Translations under genes and position numbers: made by a program
DNA from: Gemmatimonadota bacterium
Lineage (GTDB): Bacteria > Latescibacterota > UBA2968 > UBA8231
Assembly: GCA_009845645.1 (NCBI GenBank)
Contig: VXZF01000152.1
Location: 1 to 14,640, forward strand
Reading direction: 5' to 3'
Length of the DNA: 14,640 nucleotides
In this document: one piece after another, positions 7,405 through 14,612 of the stretch
Layout of the letters: every line of letters starts with the position of its first letter
How positions within the stretch are numbered: position 1 is the stretch's first letter
Notes under the pieces: generated by a model
Told to the model about the DNA's origin: nothing
What the model saw: only the letters and a program-made list of their open reading frames with translations
The model's database searches: none

Positions 7405-8088
7405 ATGCGTACCATTTTTGTCGGCGACGTCCACGGCTGCGCCGCTGAGCTTGAAGCCTTCCTTGCAAAAGTAGACTACGACTTCGCCCAAGATCGTTTG
7501 TTGCTGGCCGGCGATGCCTTTGCCCGCGGTCCCGACCCGCTGGCGGTGTGGCAGTTGATTTGCGAGACCGAGGCCGAGATGGTCTTGGGCAACCACGACG
7601 CCCGCCTCTTGAAGCAGCTAACTTCCTTAAAGAAGGGCCGCAAGCCCAAAGTGAAGTTCCCCGACCAGCGCTATACCCTCGCCCAACTTCAGCCCGCCCA
7701 CGGCGAAATCCTCGCTTGGCTGCGGCAGTGCCCGCTCTACATTGCGGAAGACGCTTTCTTACTAGTCCACGCCGGCATTAATCCGAAAAAGGGCTTACAA
7801 GGCACTCGCCGCAAAGAATTCTTGAAGATCCGCACGTGGCCGCCCACCGACGATCTCGCCAGCCCGCGCTGGCACGATTTTTATAAGCCGGAGTATCCCT
7901 TGATTGTCTTTGGTCACGACGCGCCCGGCGGCTTGGTGGTCAAAAAGCGCGATGGCTGTCCCTATCTTCTCGGCCTCGACTCGGGCTGCATCTATGGCGG
8001 TCAGCTCAGTGGTTATGTGCTTGAAGAAGCGCGGCTCGTGCAGGTGGAGAGCCAGCAAGTGGCGGATGTGTGGAAGCGGCTGGCTTAG
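7405..8088 (+). CDS. PPP-type metallophosphoesterase (ApaH/PrpE-like)
   Basis: This 227-residue protein has the dinuclear-metal phosphoesterase core of the PPP superfamily (Ser/Thr phosphatases and diadenosine tetraphosphatases). Motifs in order: GDVHG (7-11; Asp8, His10), GDAFARGPD (36-44; Asp37, Arg41), GNHD (62-65), HAGINP (122-127), FGHDAPGG (169-176) and LDSGCIYGG (191-199). All metal ligands are present. Two positions deviate: the second motif usually reads GDLVDRGP or similar, and GH is normally followed by Thr rather than Asp. Length and simple architecture fit bacterial ApaH/PrpE-like enzymes; the substrate (phosphoprotein, Ap4A or other nucleotide) cannot be told. ATG 7405 has AAGGAAA upstream. 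It is transcribed alone, divergent from the radical SAM operon and convergent with the PhzF-family gene (35 nt gap). Confidence 0.92.
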   Translation: MRTIFVGDVHGCAAELEAFLAKVDYDFAQDRLLLAGDAFARGPDPLAVWQLICETEAEMVLGNHDARLLKQLTSLKKGRKPKVKFPDQRYTLAQLQPAHGEILAWLRQCPLYIAEDAFLLVHAGINPKKGLQGTRRKEFLKIRTWPPTDDLASPRWHDFYKPEYPLIVFGHDAPGGLVVKKRDGCPYLLGLDSGCIYGGQLSGYVLEEARLVQVESQQVADVWKRLA

Positions 8089-8123
8089 GGATGGGCAAAC
8101 AACCGGAAGAGGCTACCGACCGA

Positions 8124-8942
8124 TCATGGCGATGCCGGAATGTGAGCAACTCCCTCCATATACTTCACCGCCTTCCCCGCGATCTCCACCCGCCTGCCCT
8201 GATCGCGGCAGAATAGCTCTCCGCCGCGGGCCGAGATCTGCAGGGCGTGGAGCTCGCGGCGTCCGAGCCGTTCAGACCAGTACGGCACTAGGCTGCAATG
8301 GGTCGAACCCGTGACCGGGTCTTCGGAAATGCCGTGACAGGGTGCAAAATAGCGAGAGACGAAATCGGCGCGGCCATTCGCTGCTGGAGCCGTGCAGATC
8401 ACGCCCGCGTCCGCGTCGTTCTCGGCGAGCGCCGATGCGAGCGCGGAAACATCGACATCGAGCGCGGCGACCTCGTCCTCGCTGTCGTATATCAGGAGCC
8501 AGTTGTCGCTTTTCAACACCATGGCTGGCGCGGCACCCACTGCGGCGATAACCCGCTCGGGACGACGGGTGGACTGCAGGTTCATGGCTGGGAAGTTCAT
8601 GGCGTAGCGGTCGTCGTCGCGCCTGACCGTAAGGCGGCCGCTACGGGTCTCGAACGCGACGTGGTCGAGACCCCGGTACATCTCCGTCATGAGTACGAAC
8701 GCGCTTGCCAGCGTCGCATGGCCGCACAGTGGCACCTCCACGGATGGCGTGAACCAGCGTAACTCAAATGCGCCGTCTTCCTCGGTAGGACGAAAGAAGG
8801 CGGTCTCCGACAAGTTGTTCTCAGTAGCGATGGCTTGGAGAATTCCGTCCTCCAACCACGTTTCGAGCGGCATGACGGCCGCGGGATTGCCTTTGAAAAC
8901 CGAACCGGTGAAGGCATCAATCTGATAGAACGGCAGTTGCAT
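8124..8942 (-). CDS. PhzF family isomerase/epimerase-like protein
   Basis: This 272-residue protein of the PhzF family (diaminopimelate-epimerase fold) is related to the phenazine enzyme that isomerises trans-2,3-dihydro-3-hydroxyanthranilate. Most family members have unknown substrates. Signature sequences are QIDAFTGSVFKGNPAAV (7-23), NLSETAF (43-49, with Glu46 at the catalytic position), PLCGHATLA (71-79) and, in the second half, SEDPVTGSTHCSLVPYW. Length is normal. The frame continues 73 codons further upstream to 9161, crossing into the toxin-antitoxin promoter and gene; ATG 8942 is chosen because AAGGGAGA precedes it and homology begins there. It stands alone, with no phenazine genes nearby, so phenazine synthesis is not implied. 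Confidence 0.94.
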   Translation of the reverse strand: MQLPFYQIDAFTGSVFKGNPAAVMPLETWLEDGILQAIATENNLSETAFFRPTEEDGAFELRWFTPSVEVPLCGHATLASAFVLMTEMYRGLDHVAFETRSGRLTVRRDDDRYAMNFPAMNLQSTRRPERVIAAVGAAPAMVLKSDNWLLIYDSEDEVAALDVDVSALASALAENDADAGVICTAPAANGRADFVSRYFAPCHGISEDPVTGSTHCSLVPYWSERLGRRELHALQISARGGELFCRDQGRRVEIAGKAVKYMEGVAHIPASP

Positions 8943-8977
8943 GGGATTGTCTCCCTTTGGGGCGTTAAGACGATAGG

Positions 8978-9005
8978 AGGCTAGGAAAAACGAGGTCTTT
9001 GTCAA
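8978..9005 (-). promoter_or_regulatory. Possible promoter of the PhzF-family gene
   Basis: A perfect minus-strand TTGACA (9005-9000) is followed after 16 bases by TAGCCT (8983-8978), a poor -10. Position upstream of the AAGGGAGA ribosome site is suitable. The weak -10 keeps confidence low. Confidence 0.3.
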
Positions 9006-9030
9006 GGCCGGGCAGGCCGAAGCGCATCTA

Positions 9031-9059
9031 TTGTTATTGACCTGTTTATGGTCTATATT
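9031..9059 (+). promoter_or_regulatory. Promoter and candidate operator of the toxin-antitoxin operon
   Basis: TTGTTA (9031-9036) and TATATT (9054-9059) are spaced by 17 bases, a good sigma70-like pair about 22 bases before the antitoxin start. Overlapping the spacer and -10 is an inverted repeat, ATTGACC (9036-9042) and GGTCTAT (9050-9056), with one mismatch and a 7-base centre. Known: Phd/YefM antitoxins repress their own promoters through such palindromes; that this repeat is the site is inference. Confidence 0.5.
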
Positions 9060-9080
9060 TGGTCCGAAAAGGAGGTGCCC

Positions 9081-9356
9081 ATGAAACTGTCCAGCCAGAT
9101 CAAGCCGATCAGTTATCTCAAGGCCCACGCCGCTGAGATCGTGCGCACACTTGGAGACCAATCAGAACCCTTGATCATCACCCAGAATGGTGAAGCCAAG
9201 GCGGTCATGCAGGATATCGACAGCTACGAGCAGATGCAGGAAACGGTTGCGCTGCTCAAGATTCTCGCGCTGGGTAGCCGTCAGATCGAAGCAGGTCAGG
9301 TGCAACCCGCCGCCAATGTCGTCGCACGGCTTCGGGAGCGGCGACGGGATCGTTGA
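9081..9356 (+). CDS. Type II antitoxin, Phd/YefM family
   Basis: The antitoxin has 91 residues. Its N-terminal half shows the Phd/YefM DNA-binding and dimerisation fold: MKLSSQIKPISYLKAHAAEI (1-20), then the strand-rich PLIITQNGEAKAVMQDIDSYE (30-50). The C-terminal part is helical and basic, ending in RLRERRRDR, and would wrap the toxin. Its job is to neutralise the downstream RelE/ParE toxin and to repress the operon. ATG 9081 is set by a near-perfect AAAAGGAGGTG site; an upstream in-frame ATG at 9048 lies within the promoter and is rejected. The stop TGA overlaps the toxin ATG by one base (TGATG), giving translational coupling. Confidence 0.93.
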   Translation: MKLSSQIKPISYLKAHAAEIVRTLGDQSEPLIITQNGEAKAVMQDIDSYEQMQETVALLKILALGSRQIEAGQVQPAANVVARLRERRRDR

Positions 9357-9682
9357 TGGCTTTCTTGGTTCAGTTGACTAATGATGCGACGCGCGACTTG
9401 GAGGAAATCTGCGATTACATAGAGCGGCACGATGAGCCGGACCGGGCGGATTATGTGCTGGAGCAGATTGAGAAGGCTTTCAGCAGCCTCTCCGAGTATC
9501 CCGAGCGCGGGAACTATCCGGCGGAACTGTTGGACATTGGGATTCGGGAATACCGTGAGATCTTCTCTAGGCCCTACCGTATCATCTATCGGGTGATGGA
9601 AAATAACGTCTATGTGGTCTTGATCGCCGATGGGCGACGGGACATGCAGACATTACTACAGCGGCGCTTACTATGGGCATAA
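9356..9682 (+). CDS. Type II toxin, RelE/ParE family
   Basis: This 108-residue RelE/ParE-superfamily protein shows the typical order: a helical hairpin (TRDLEEICDYIERHDEPDRADYVLEQIEKA, quoted only in part as residues 12-41), then the strand-rich core with SEYPERGNYPAEL (47-59), YREIFSRPYRIIYRV (67-81) and VYVVLIADGRRDMQTLLQRR near the end. The R-P-Y-R-I-I-Y-R block and the late D-G-R-R-D are family marks. ParE members poison DNA gyrase and RelE members cut mRNA at the ribosome; the SRPYRIIYRV style is commoner in ParE-like members, so the target stays uncertain. The start ATG overlaps the antitoxin stop. The operon ends at the strong terminator near 9800. Confidence 0.92.
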   Translation: MAFLVQLTNDATRDLEEICDYIERHDEPDRADYVLEQIEKAFSSLSEYPERGNYPAELLDIGIREYREIFSRPYRIIYRVMENNVYVVLIADGRRDMQTLLQRRLLWA

Positions 9683-9781
9683 TCAGTCACAGGTTTGGAT
9701 TTCTTCCTTCCAATGCTCCCCTAACGTCCATAGCAGACACAAATATCCGCTTTGCATCCTAGCATCCTGTTACCGATAAGA

Positions 9782-9817
9782 AAAAGGAGGAGACAGGTTG
9801 CGATGTCTCCTCCTTTT
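9782..9817. terminator. Strong bidirectional terminator between convergent operons
   Basis: A perfect 14 bp stem (9782-9795 with 9804-9817; core GGAGGAGACA) with an 8-base loop and T-runs on both sides serves the toxin-antitoxin operon on the plus strand and the nuclease-terminated operon on the minus strand. The rest of the 193-base gap (9683-9875) shows nothing further. Confidence 0.88.
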
Positions 9818-9875
9818 GCATTTTGCGATGAGCGTCAATTACACCGAATGCTCGCGCCAACTAACTGACAATCTC

Positions 9876-10925
9876 CTAGTCGGTTAGGCGCGTCGTAGTC
9901 GCAACTTTTTGCAGCAATTTCTCCAAGCGACTCAGACGCTCGATAGTGGCGTCCATATTCACAACGCCGTTGAGGTCAACGGCAAACCAAGGTCCTTGTT
10001 CATCGAACGTAACGTTTGCAACCGCTGCGGCACCCCCGCCCTTGAACGCCCCCGCCTTTTCGATGCGGATGCCGTCAGAAGCCTCTTTGCTCAAAGCATC
10101 AAGGACTTGGTACATGGATGAGCTGCGAACCTTGGTCCAAGCCTTACCCGCTCCAAGCCGGACGGTCAAACGCGTTGCATCGTGGATCTGCATATAGAGT
10201 GTAGCGCACCCATTCTCGGTTCCGATATCCTCTAAGCCCAACCAACAGGCGAGGAAGCCTCCAGCCGGATTTGCGAAATATCCCCACTCGCAATCCTTGT
10301 TCCATCTGCGTTCTATCTCGGTATAGAAGCCCTCCCATTGTGTCCATTCCCACTCGTCGTAGTTCGAGAATTCCCACTTGTTCGTATCGTCCTCCCAACC
10401 TTGGAGATGGGTGCGAAAATCGTCCACAATGACATTTCCTGTGTCTTGGAAACCATTCAGAACATCGAGTAGATCGCGACGCAGAAAGCGTCCGCATTCG
10501 CCTTCGTCTGGAAGACTGGCTTTCGATTCATTTCCCGTCTTGAGATACACCGCGACCAAACGGTCATAGCAGTCGCTGTATTTCTTTTTTACGGTCTTTT
10601 TGTAGCATTCGATCTGGTTCGAATGCTCCTTGGTACCAACCTTGTCTTCTATGAGCAGGATGATCCGATTGGTCTTTCTATCGGTGTTGATTCGCACGAG
10701 AATGTCAATCCGGTCGATCTGGGTCTCGATACAAAGTGTCTCGATCTGCGGAAGATTCACTTCTTGCGTCTGGAGGAGTGAACGCAATAATTCGGTGCCG
10801 AGAGTGTGGAGGCGCGGATGAGATTCGCGGTATGCTGGGGCAGCCCACGCCAAGAGATATGCGATGGTAGCATCTTGTGCGAGTTCCTTTGTTGCGAATT
10901 CGTACAGATTAGGGGTGGTCGTCAT
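9876..10925 (-). CDS. PD-(D/E)XK nuclease superfamily protein (PDDEXK_4-like)
   Basis: The protein has 349 residues. The N-terminal half matches the PDDEXK_4 type of restriction-like nuclease. It begins YEFATKELAQDATIAYLLAW (8-27), which includes the family's conserved acidic/Gln helix. The catalytic set follows: Asp74 in DRIDILVRI (71-79), then IEDKVGT (92-98) giving Glu93 and Lys95, then the supporting Gln104 in SNQIECY. The C-terminal half (about 165-349) is Trp/Glu-rich and unlike a known domain; it may be a recognition part. ATG 10925 follows AAGGAAG. It is the last gene of a four-gene minus-strand run, 38 nt after the ADP-ribosylglycohydrolase stop. Known: such nucleases are frequent in defence islands and phages; DNA cleavage by this one is inferred from motif conservation. 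Base composition is more AT-rich than the metabolic genes. Confidence 0.88.
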   Translation of the reverse strand: MTTTPNLYEFATKELAQDATIAYLLAWAAPAYRESHPRLHTLGTELLRSLLQTQEVNLPQIETLCIETQIDRIDILVRINTDRKTNRIILLIEDKVGTKEHSNQIECYKKTVKKKYSDCYDRLVAVYLKTGNESKASLPDEGECGRFLRRDLLDVLNGFQDTGNVIVDDFRTHLQGWEDDTNKWEFSNYDEWEWTQWEGFYTEIERRWNKDCEWGYFANPAGGFLACWLGLEDIGTENGCATLYMQIHDATRLTVRLGAGKAWTKVRSSSMYQVLDALSKEASDGIRIEKAGAFKGGGAAAVANVTFDEQGPWFAVDLNGVVNMDATIERLSRLEKLLQKVATTTRLTD

Positions 10926-10963
10926 GCGGTGTCTTCCTTTCTGTGAGAAAAATAAAAGAACGG

Positions 10964-11920
10964 CTATTGGGACGGGCTAATTAAGCGCTCGGCAAGCTCT
11001 AGCGCATCCACCGGCCAGTAGCACTCTGGGCGAGGTCGAAGGACATTGGGATCCCCTTCCTGCGGTCGGCATCTCAAGAGCCGGTTCACCCACCGTTCGG
11101 GGACGGCTTCTCGTCCATGCACTGCTCCCAGAAGCGCTCCGCAGATGGCGGCGTTGGTGTCGGTGTCACCGCCCCTATGGACGGTATCTACGACAGCTTG
11201 CTCGAAATTCTCGGCGTGGAGCAGTTGCCATAGCGCGTTGCGGAACGCCGTCAGAACCCAGCCCTGTTGGTGTACATAATCTACGGGCGGTGCCGTAGCC
11301 GCGCCGTCGATAGCTGACATGAGCGTCGGTTCCGCTGGGATATTTTCGGCCCACGTCTTTATCCGTTCGTACAGGTAGTGTGGTTCGCATCCGGTGCGGA
11401 CTGCGTAGGCGATGGCCGAGGCGTAGAGCGAGTTGGCTTGCTGGCAGACTGGATGGGGATGCGTGAGCGCCGCGTCCTCGCGTGCCCATTCCGCTACCTG
11501 TTCGGATTCGTAGTTCGCGCCGAAGATGCCCAGCGGGCTGATCCGCATCATGGCTCCATTCGCTTGGCTGTTCTGATCGCGTGTCCCTCGGAGACCGCTG
11601 CGGGTGGTGAAACCGCAGTCGAATGGGTCAGAGTCCAACCAGCCGATATAGGCTTCGAGGGCGAGCGTTGGATCGTATCTCTTGTGCTGCGCTAGCACCC
11701 GGGCTAGGGCTAGCGCCATTTCGGAATCGTCGGTTGGCTGCCCGGCAATCGTGTTCCATGTCTCGCTGTCCTCCAGATCACGGACTCCGGCGGGGTACTT
11801 GAGCTGAATCTCCTCGGGGCTTTGGAATTCCACTAGGCTGCCTAGCGAATCCCCCGCAAGTTGGCCCAGCAAGCAACCTTGAGCGCGAAAGAGGATGCGG
11901 TCTCTTTGCATAGTAGTCAT
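10964..11920 (-). CDS. ADP-ribosylglycohydrolase (DraG/ARH family)
   Basis: This 318-residue cytoplasmic hydrolase of the DraG/ARH family removes ADP-ribose from modified proteins or nucleic acids with two Mg/Mn ions. Motifs in order: GCLLGQLAGDSLGSLVEF (15-32), QPTDDSEMALA (61-71; Thr63, Asp64, Asp65 as metal ligands), SDPFDCGFTTR (97-107), NGAMMRISPLGIF (121-133), HPHPVC (154-159) and HRGGDTDTNAAICGALLGAVHG (starting 248; Asp252, Asp254, Thr255). All expected ligands are present, so it should be active. ATG 11920 has AAGGGA nine bases upstream. It lies 31 nt after the tandem AAA+ gene and 38 nt before the nuclease gene, so co-transcription is likely. No ADP-ribosyltransferase or DraT is visible in the window, so the modification it reverses comes from elsewhere or from invading elements. 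Confidence 0.95.
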   Translation of the reverse strand: MTTMQRDRILFRAQGCLLGQLAGDSLGSLVEFQSPEEIQLKYPAGVRDLEDSETWNTIAGQPTDDSEMALALARVLAQHKRYDPTLALEAYIGWLDSDPFDCGFTTRSGLRGTRDQNSQANGAMMRISPLGIFGANYESEQVAEWAREDAALTHPHPVCQQANSLYASAIAYAVRTGCEPHYLYERIKTWAENIPAEPTLMSAIDGAATAPPVDYVHQQGWVLTAFRNALWQLLHAENFEQAVVDTVHRGGDTDTNAAICGALLGAVHGREAVPERWVNRLLRCRPQEGDPNVLRPRPECYWPVDALELAERLISPSQ

Positions 11921-11951
11921 TTAATCATCCCTTCATTATCCATATCCATAA

Positions 11952-14033
11952 TCAAAATCCCATCTTGCGCGAGTGATTCGGCTTGGCTTCGCACTCGGCG
12001 CGCAGCAATTCGGCGAGTGCCTTCGCGTCTTGTAGGTGGCCGAGGATTTCGGCTTTTCGGCGGGCTACGGCGAAATCGCCTGGGGTCAGGGTGGTAAGGT
12101 TGCCGATTTCGGGCGGAGCTTCGAGCGAAAAATAGGTGCGGAATGCCGCTTGCGACTGATCGGGGGTGAGATAGTCGAGCGCAATCTTGAAGGTGAAGCG
12201 GCGCAGGGTGGCCGGGTCGAGGTTTTCGCCGAAGTTGGTCGTACATGCGAAGGGCAGGGGGTGGCTCTCCATCCAGGTCAGCATTTCGTTGACTTGGCTG
12301 ACCTCCCAAGAGTGTACGGCACCTTGGCGGTCGGCGAGCAGGGAGTCGGCTTCGTCGAAGACGAGGATGGAGCCTTCGGCGCGTGCCTCGGCGAAGGCAG
12401 CGGCAATTCGCTGTTCGGTTTGGCCGACCCACATCGACATCAGGTCGGAAGCCCGCTTTTGGGTGACTTGGAGACCGAGGCGTTCGGCTAGGTAGCGGAC
12501 GAATGCGCTCTTGCCGGTGCCAGGTGGACCTTGCAGACAAAGAGAAAAATGCTTGCCGCCGCTTTTTACGATGCGACCCGCGAAGCCGACCGGGTCAATG
12601 TCGGCTCGGACCAGGGCGAGGTCGAATCTCTCGGGAGGACCCTGATTTGCGGGGGGCTTCTCGCCCGAAATCACCCGGGACAAGCTGCGTACGCCGAGGC
12701 GCACTGCGGCGAGGTCTCCACCGCAGAGGCTCCCGCCGGCGATGGCACTGGACGCTACGCCCGGCGTCACATCGAACTCCTTGGCTAAGGAGCGCGTATC
12801 TTCCTCAGTCGCTTTGATATTGTGGCGCGCCAGTTCCCGCCCCCAGATGCGCTCCCGAACTCGGCACGGCGGCTTGCACAGTTCTAAGGTAAAGGTCATG
12901 CGGCGCAGAACGGTTTGGCAGATCTCCCGGGCGGCGTTTGAGGTCCACAGCGTCGGTACGGGTGTGCATTCGAGTATCCTGTTTAGGAACACCTTGGAGC
13001 CGCTGGACCGTAGATAGGAAAAGCCATTCGGTGAGAACGGCATCCAGCCCGAGCTTGGGTCCGAGAGGATGTCCTCCATCTCGTCAAAGAGCAGGATTGA
13101 TCCTCGACTCGGAGCCAGTAGGCGCTGGGCGAGCCGAAGTTCTTGGAGCCGCTCGCGTCGGTCGGGGTCGCGGCCTCGCTCGTCCTCTTCGCCGACACTG
13201 TAGAGATTCGTCCCAAGCCGGGCGGCCAGTGTTTTGCAAAACTCGGTCTTGCCAGTCCCCGGTGGGCCGTACACCAAGATGTTCACGCCCGGTGTGCCAG
13301 TGGATAGTGCGCCCTTGACCAACTTTTCGATGTGGTCGCGATCCTCCGTCACGTGATCGAAATCCGACCACTCTAGCTCTCCCGAGGTCGCCGCATCGAG
13401 CAGCAGGCGACATACGTCGAGATCGCTGTCCTCTAGGACGGAGATCAGCCGGAGCAGTCGGTTGACGGCTCTGATGTCGCCATCGTCATCGACAGATAGG
13501 ATCCCCGATTTCACGAGTGGCGCATCGGCTGCGAAGCGGGCATGGAACGAGCTAGCCGGTACGCCGAGGACGTAGGGCAAGAGGTAACTCGTGACGTTGA
13601 AAAATCTTCGTCGGTAATGGCGACGGCCACATTCGAAAGCAGAGTCAATTAGCGACTCGATAACCGGTTGCCTGTGGCTGCGCAGCATAATTTCCAGTAC
13701 CGCGATGTCCTCCGGCGCAAGATCCATTTCCCGTCCGAGTTGCTGGAGCCGCCGCGCCGTGGAGTCCTCCTGCGCCTCTTCACAGGCTGCCGAATATTCG
13801 TTTTCAAGGGTCTTCCACAGGCGCTGCCATTCCCGTGCGGACATCTCCTTTCCGTCATATCTGCTCGCTCGGCACTCGCCCAGTTTTTTGTCCTCGACCT
13901 CAAGGGCCAGCAGGTCGTAGTTCTCGAAAACCCAGTCGGCCAGTTCTCTTGCTTCTGGAGAGGCGTGGTGGAAGCGTGCGGCGGCGTTGCAGAGGTAAAA
14001 GAGAATAAGCTGTCGTTCGTAGGCGTTAAGCAT
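11952..14033 (-). CDS. Tandem AAA+ ATPase with unknown N-terminal domain
   Basis: This 693-residue protein has two AAA+ modules. The first has Walker A GPPGTGKT (256-263), Walker B ILLFDE (313-318), sensor-1 Asn in WTSNAA (363-368) and an RR pair (377-378) at the arginine-finger region. The second has Walker A GPPGTGKS (502-509), Walker B ILVFDE (556-561), sensor-1 in CTTN (597-600) and RR (611-612). Both sites therefore look catalytically intact. Residues 1-240 are mostly helical and unrecognised; EEAQEDSTARRLQQLGREMDLAPEDIAVLE (around 85-114) could form a linker or adaptor. Two AAA+ rings suggest a Cdc48/ClpB-like remodeller or motor acting on protein or nucleic-acid substrates; no protease domain is present. 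ATG 14033 has GGAG at suitable spacing. The neighbours are a lipoprotein 27 nt upstream and an ADP-ribosylglycohydrolase 31 nt downstream. I do not recognise a named family. Confidence 0.93.
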   Translation of the reverse strand: MLNAYERQLILFYLCNAAARFHHASPEARELADWVFENYDLLALEVEDKKLGECRASRYDGKEMSAREWQRLWKTLENEYSAACEEAQEDSTARRLQQLGREMDLAPEDIAVLEIMLRSHRQPVIESLIDSAFECGRRHYRRRFFNVTSYLLPYVLGVPASSFHARFAADAPLVKSGILSVDDDGDIRAVNRLLRLISVLEDSDLDVCRLLLDAATSGELEWSDFDHVTEDRDHIEKLVKGALSTGTPGVNILVYGPPGTGKTEFCKTLAARLGTNLYSVGEEDERGRDPDRRERLQELRLAQRLLAPSRGSILLFDEMEDILSDPSSGWMPFSPNGFSYLRSSGSKVFLNRILECTPVPTLWTSNAAREICQTVLRRMTFTLELCKPPCRVRERIWGRELARHNIKATEEDTRSLAKEFDVTPGVASSAIAGGSLCGGDLAAVRLGVRSLSRVISGEKPPANQGPPERFDLALVRADIDPVGFAGRIVKSGGKHFSLCLQGPPGTGKSAFVRYLAERLGLQVTQKRASDLMSMWVGQTEQRIAAAFAEARAEGSILVFDEADSLLADRQGAVHSWEVSQVNEMLTWMESHPLPFACTTNFGENLDPATLRRFTFKIALDYLTPDQSQAAFRTYFSLEAPPEIGNLTTLTPGDFAVARRKAEILGHLQDAKALAELLRAECEAKPNHSRKMGF

Positions 14034-14060
14034 GGTTGCTTCTCCGGAATGATATAGTAC

Positions 14061-14567
14061 TTACTGTGATACTAAAATCGCCAGATCGACATTCATGCCA
14101 TCAAAAAAAGACTCTATAGCGACAGCTAGGAGATCCCTGTTAGAGTCTACGATTAGGAGAAAACCTTCGGCGACAACGAGGAGCGGCGTCTCCAACTCGT
14201 TCTCTTCGGGTATGAGCGATACCGCATACACTATGAGATAGTCTAGCGGCATGTATGCTACTGCGTCAGGTCCGAGGTTGAGGAATGCTGCTTTGAGGTA
14301 AAGGGCCTGGAAGGTTGTTGGGGTTATCCGGTCATCCACTATGAAAATGTTGCTATCCTCGTCGTAGAGAGAACTAGACAGTCGCTGCTCGATGATGACT
14401 CCTTCCCTAGGCGGTCCGGTTTCGCCTCGTGGTCCGATTTGGCCTTGCGGTCCGATTTCTCCCTGTGGCCCTTGCGGCCCCACTGGCCCCATTGGTCCCG
14501 CCGGACCCTCGCAGGCGATAAGGCCGAAGGCCAACATAGCTACGAAAAAAGAAAAGCGAGTAAGCAC
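14061..14567 (-). CDS. Collagen-repeat lipoprotein, function unknown
   Basis: This 168-residue protein has a short signal peptide (MLTRFSFFVAMLAFG) ending in the lipobox LIAC, so Cys19 would be lipidated and the protein anchored in a membrane. Directly after it come 11 collagen-like Gly-X-Y triplets (residues 21-53). The remaining C-terminal region, about 115 residues, is rich in hydrophobic strands, has no cysteine and matches no domain I know. The start is GTG 14567, fixed by an ideal AAGGAGG site six bases upstream. It is the first gene of the minus-strand run, 27 nt before the tandem AAA+ ATPase, with no terminator seen between. Short collagen-like stretches on surface lipoproteins are known in several bacteria and often form trimers; trimerisation here is inference. 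Confidence 0.88.
   Translation of the reverse strand: MLTRFSFFVAMLAFGLIACEGPAGPMGPVGPQGPQGEIGPQGQIGPRGETGPPREGVIIEQRLSSSLYDEDSNIFIVDDRITPTTFQALYLKAAFLNLGPDAVAYMPLDYLIVYAVSLIPEENELETPLLVVAEGFLLIVDSNRDLLAVAIESFFDGMNVDLAILVSQ
14409..14507 (-). repeat. Collagen-like Gly-X-Y repeat tract
   Basis: Eleven uninterrupted triplets coding GPA, GPM, GPV, GPQ, GPQ, GEI, GPQ, GQI, GPR, GET, GPP. The repeat DNA is GC-rich (GGNCCN units) and prone to slippage, so repeat number may differ between strains. Confidence 0.92.
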
Positions 14568-14612
14568 TGCACACCTCCTTAAGTTGTAGGAAAAGGAAAC
14601 TTACATAGGAGG

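Noticed and set aside
8943..9161. 73-codon upstream extension of the PhzF-family frame
   Set aside because: It overlaps the toxin-antitoxin promoter and antitoxin gene and has no family similarity; AAGGGAGA supports ATG 8942.
9829..9890. Short ATG frame of about 20 codons in the gap before the nuclease gene
   Set aside because: No ribosome site, lies just after a terminator and runs into the 3' end of the opposite-strand gene.
12036..12491. Plus-strand frame opposite the second AAA+ module
   Set aside because: Antisense shadow with no ribosome site; the opposite strand encodes Walker A and B motifs.
14409..14507. Repeat tract as a CRISPR or tandem DNA repeat
   Set aside because: The periodicity is 3 codons' worth of Gly-X-Y coding triplets within a lipoprotein frame, with no spacers.
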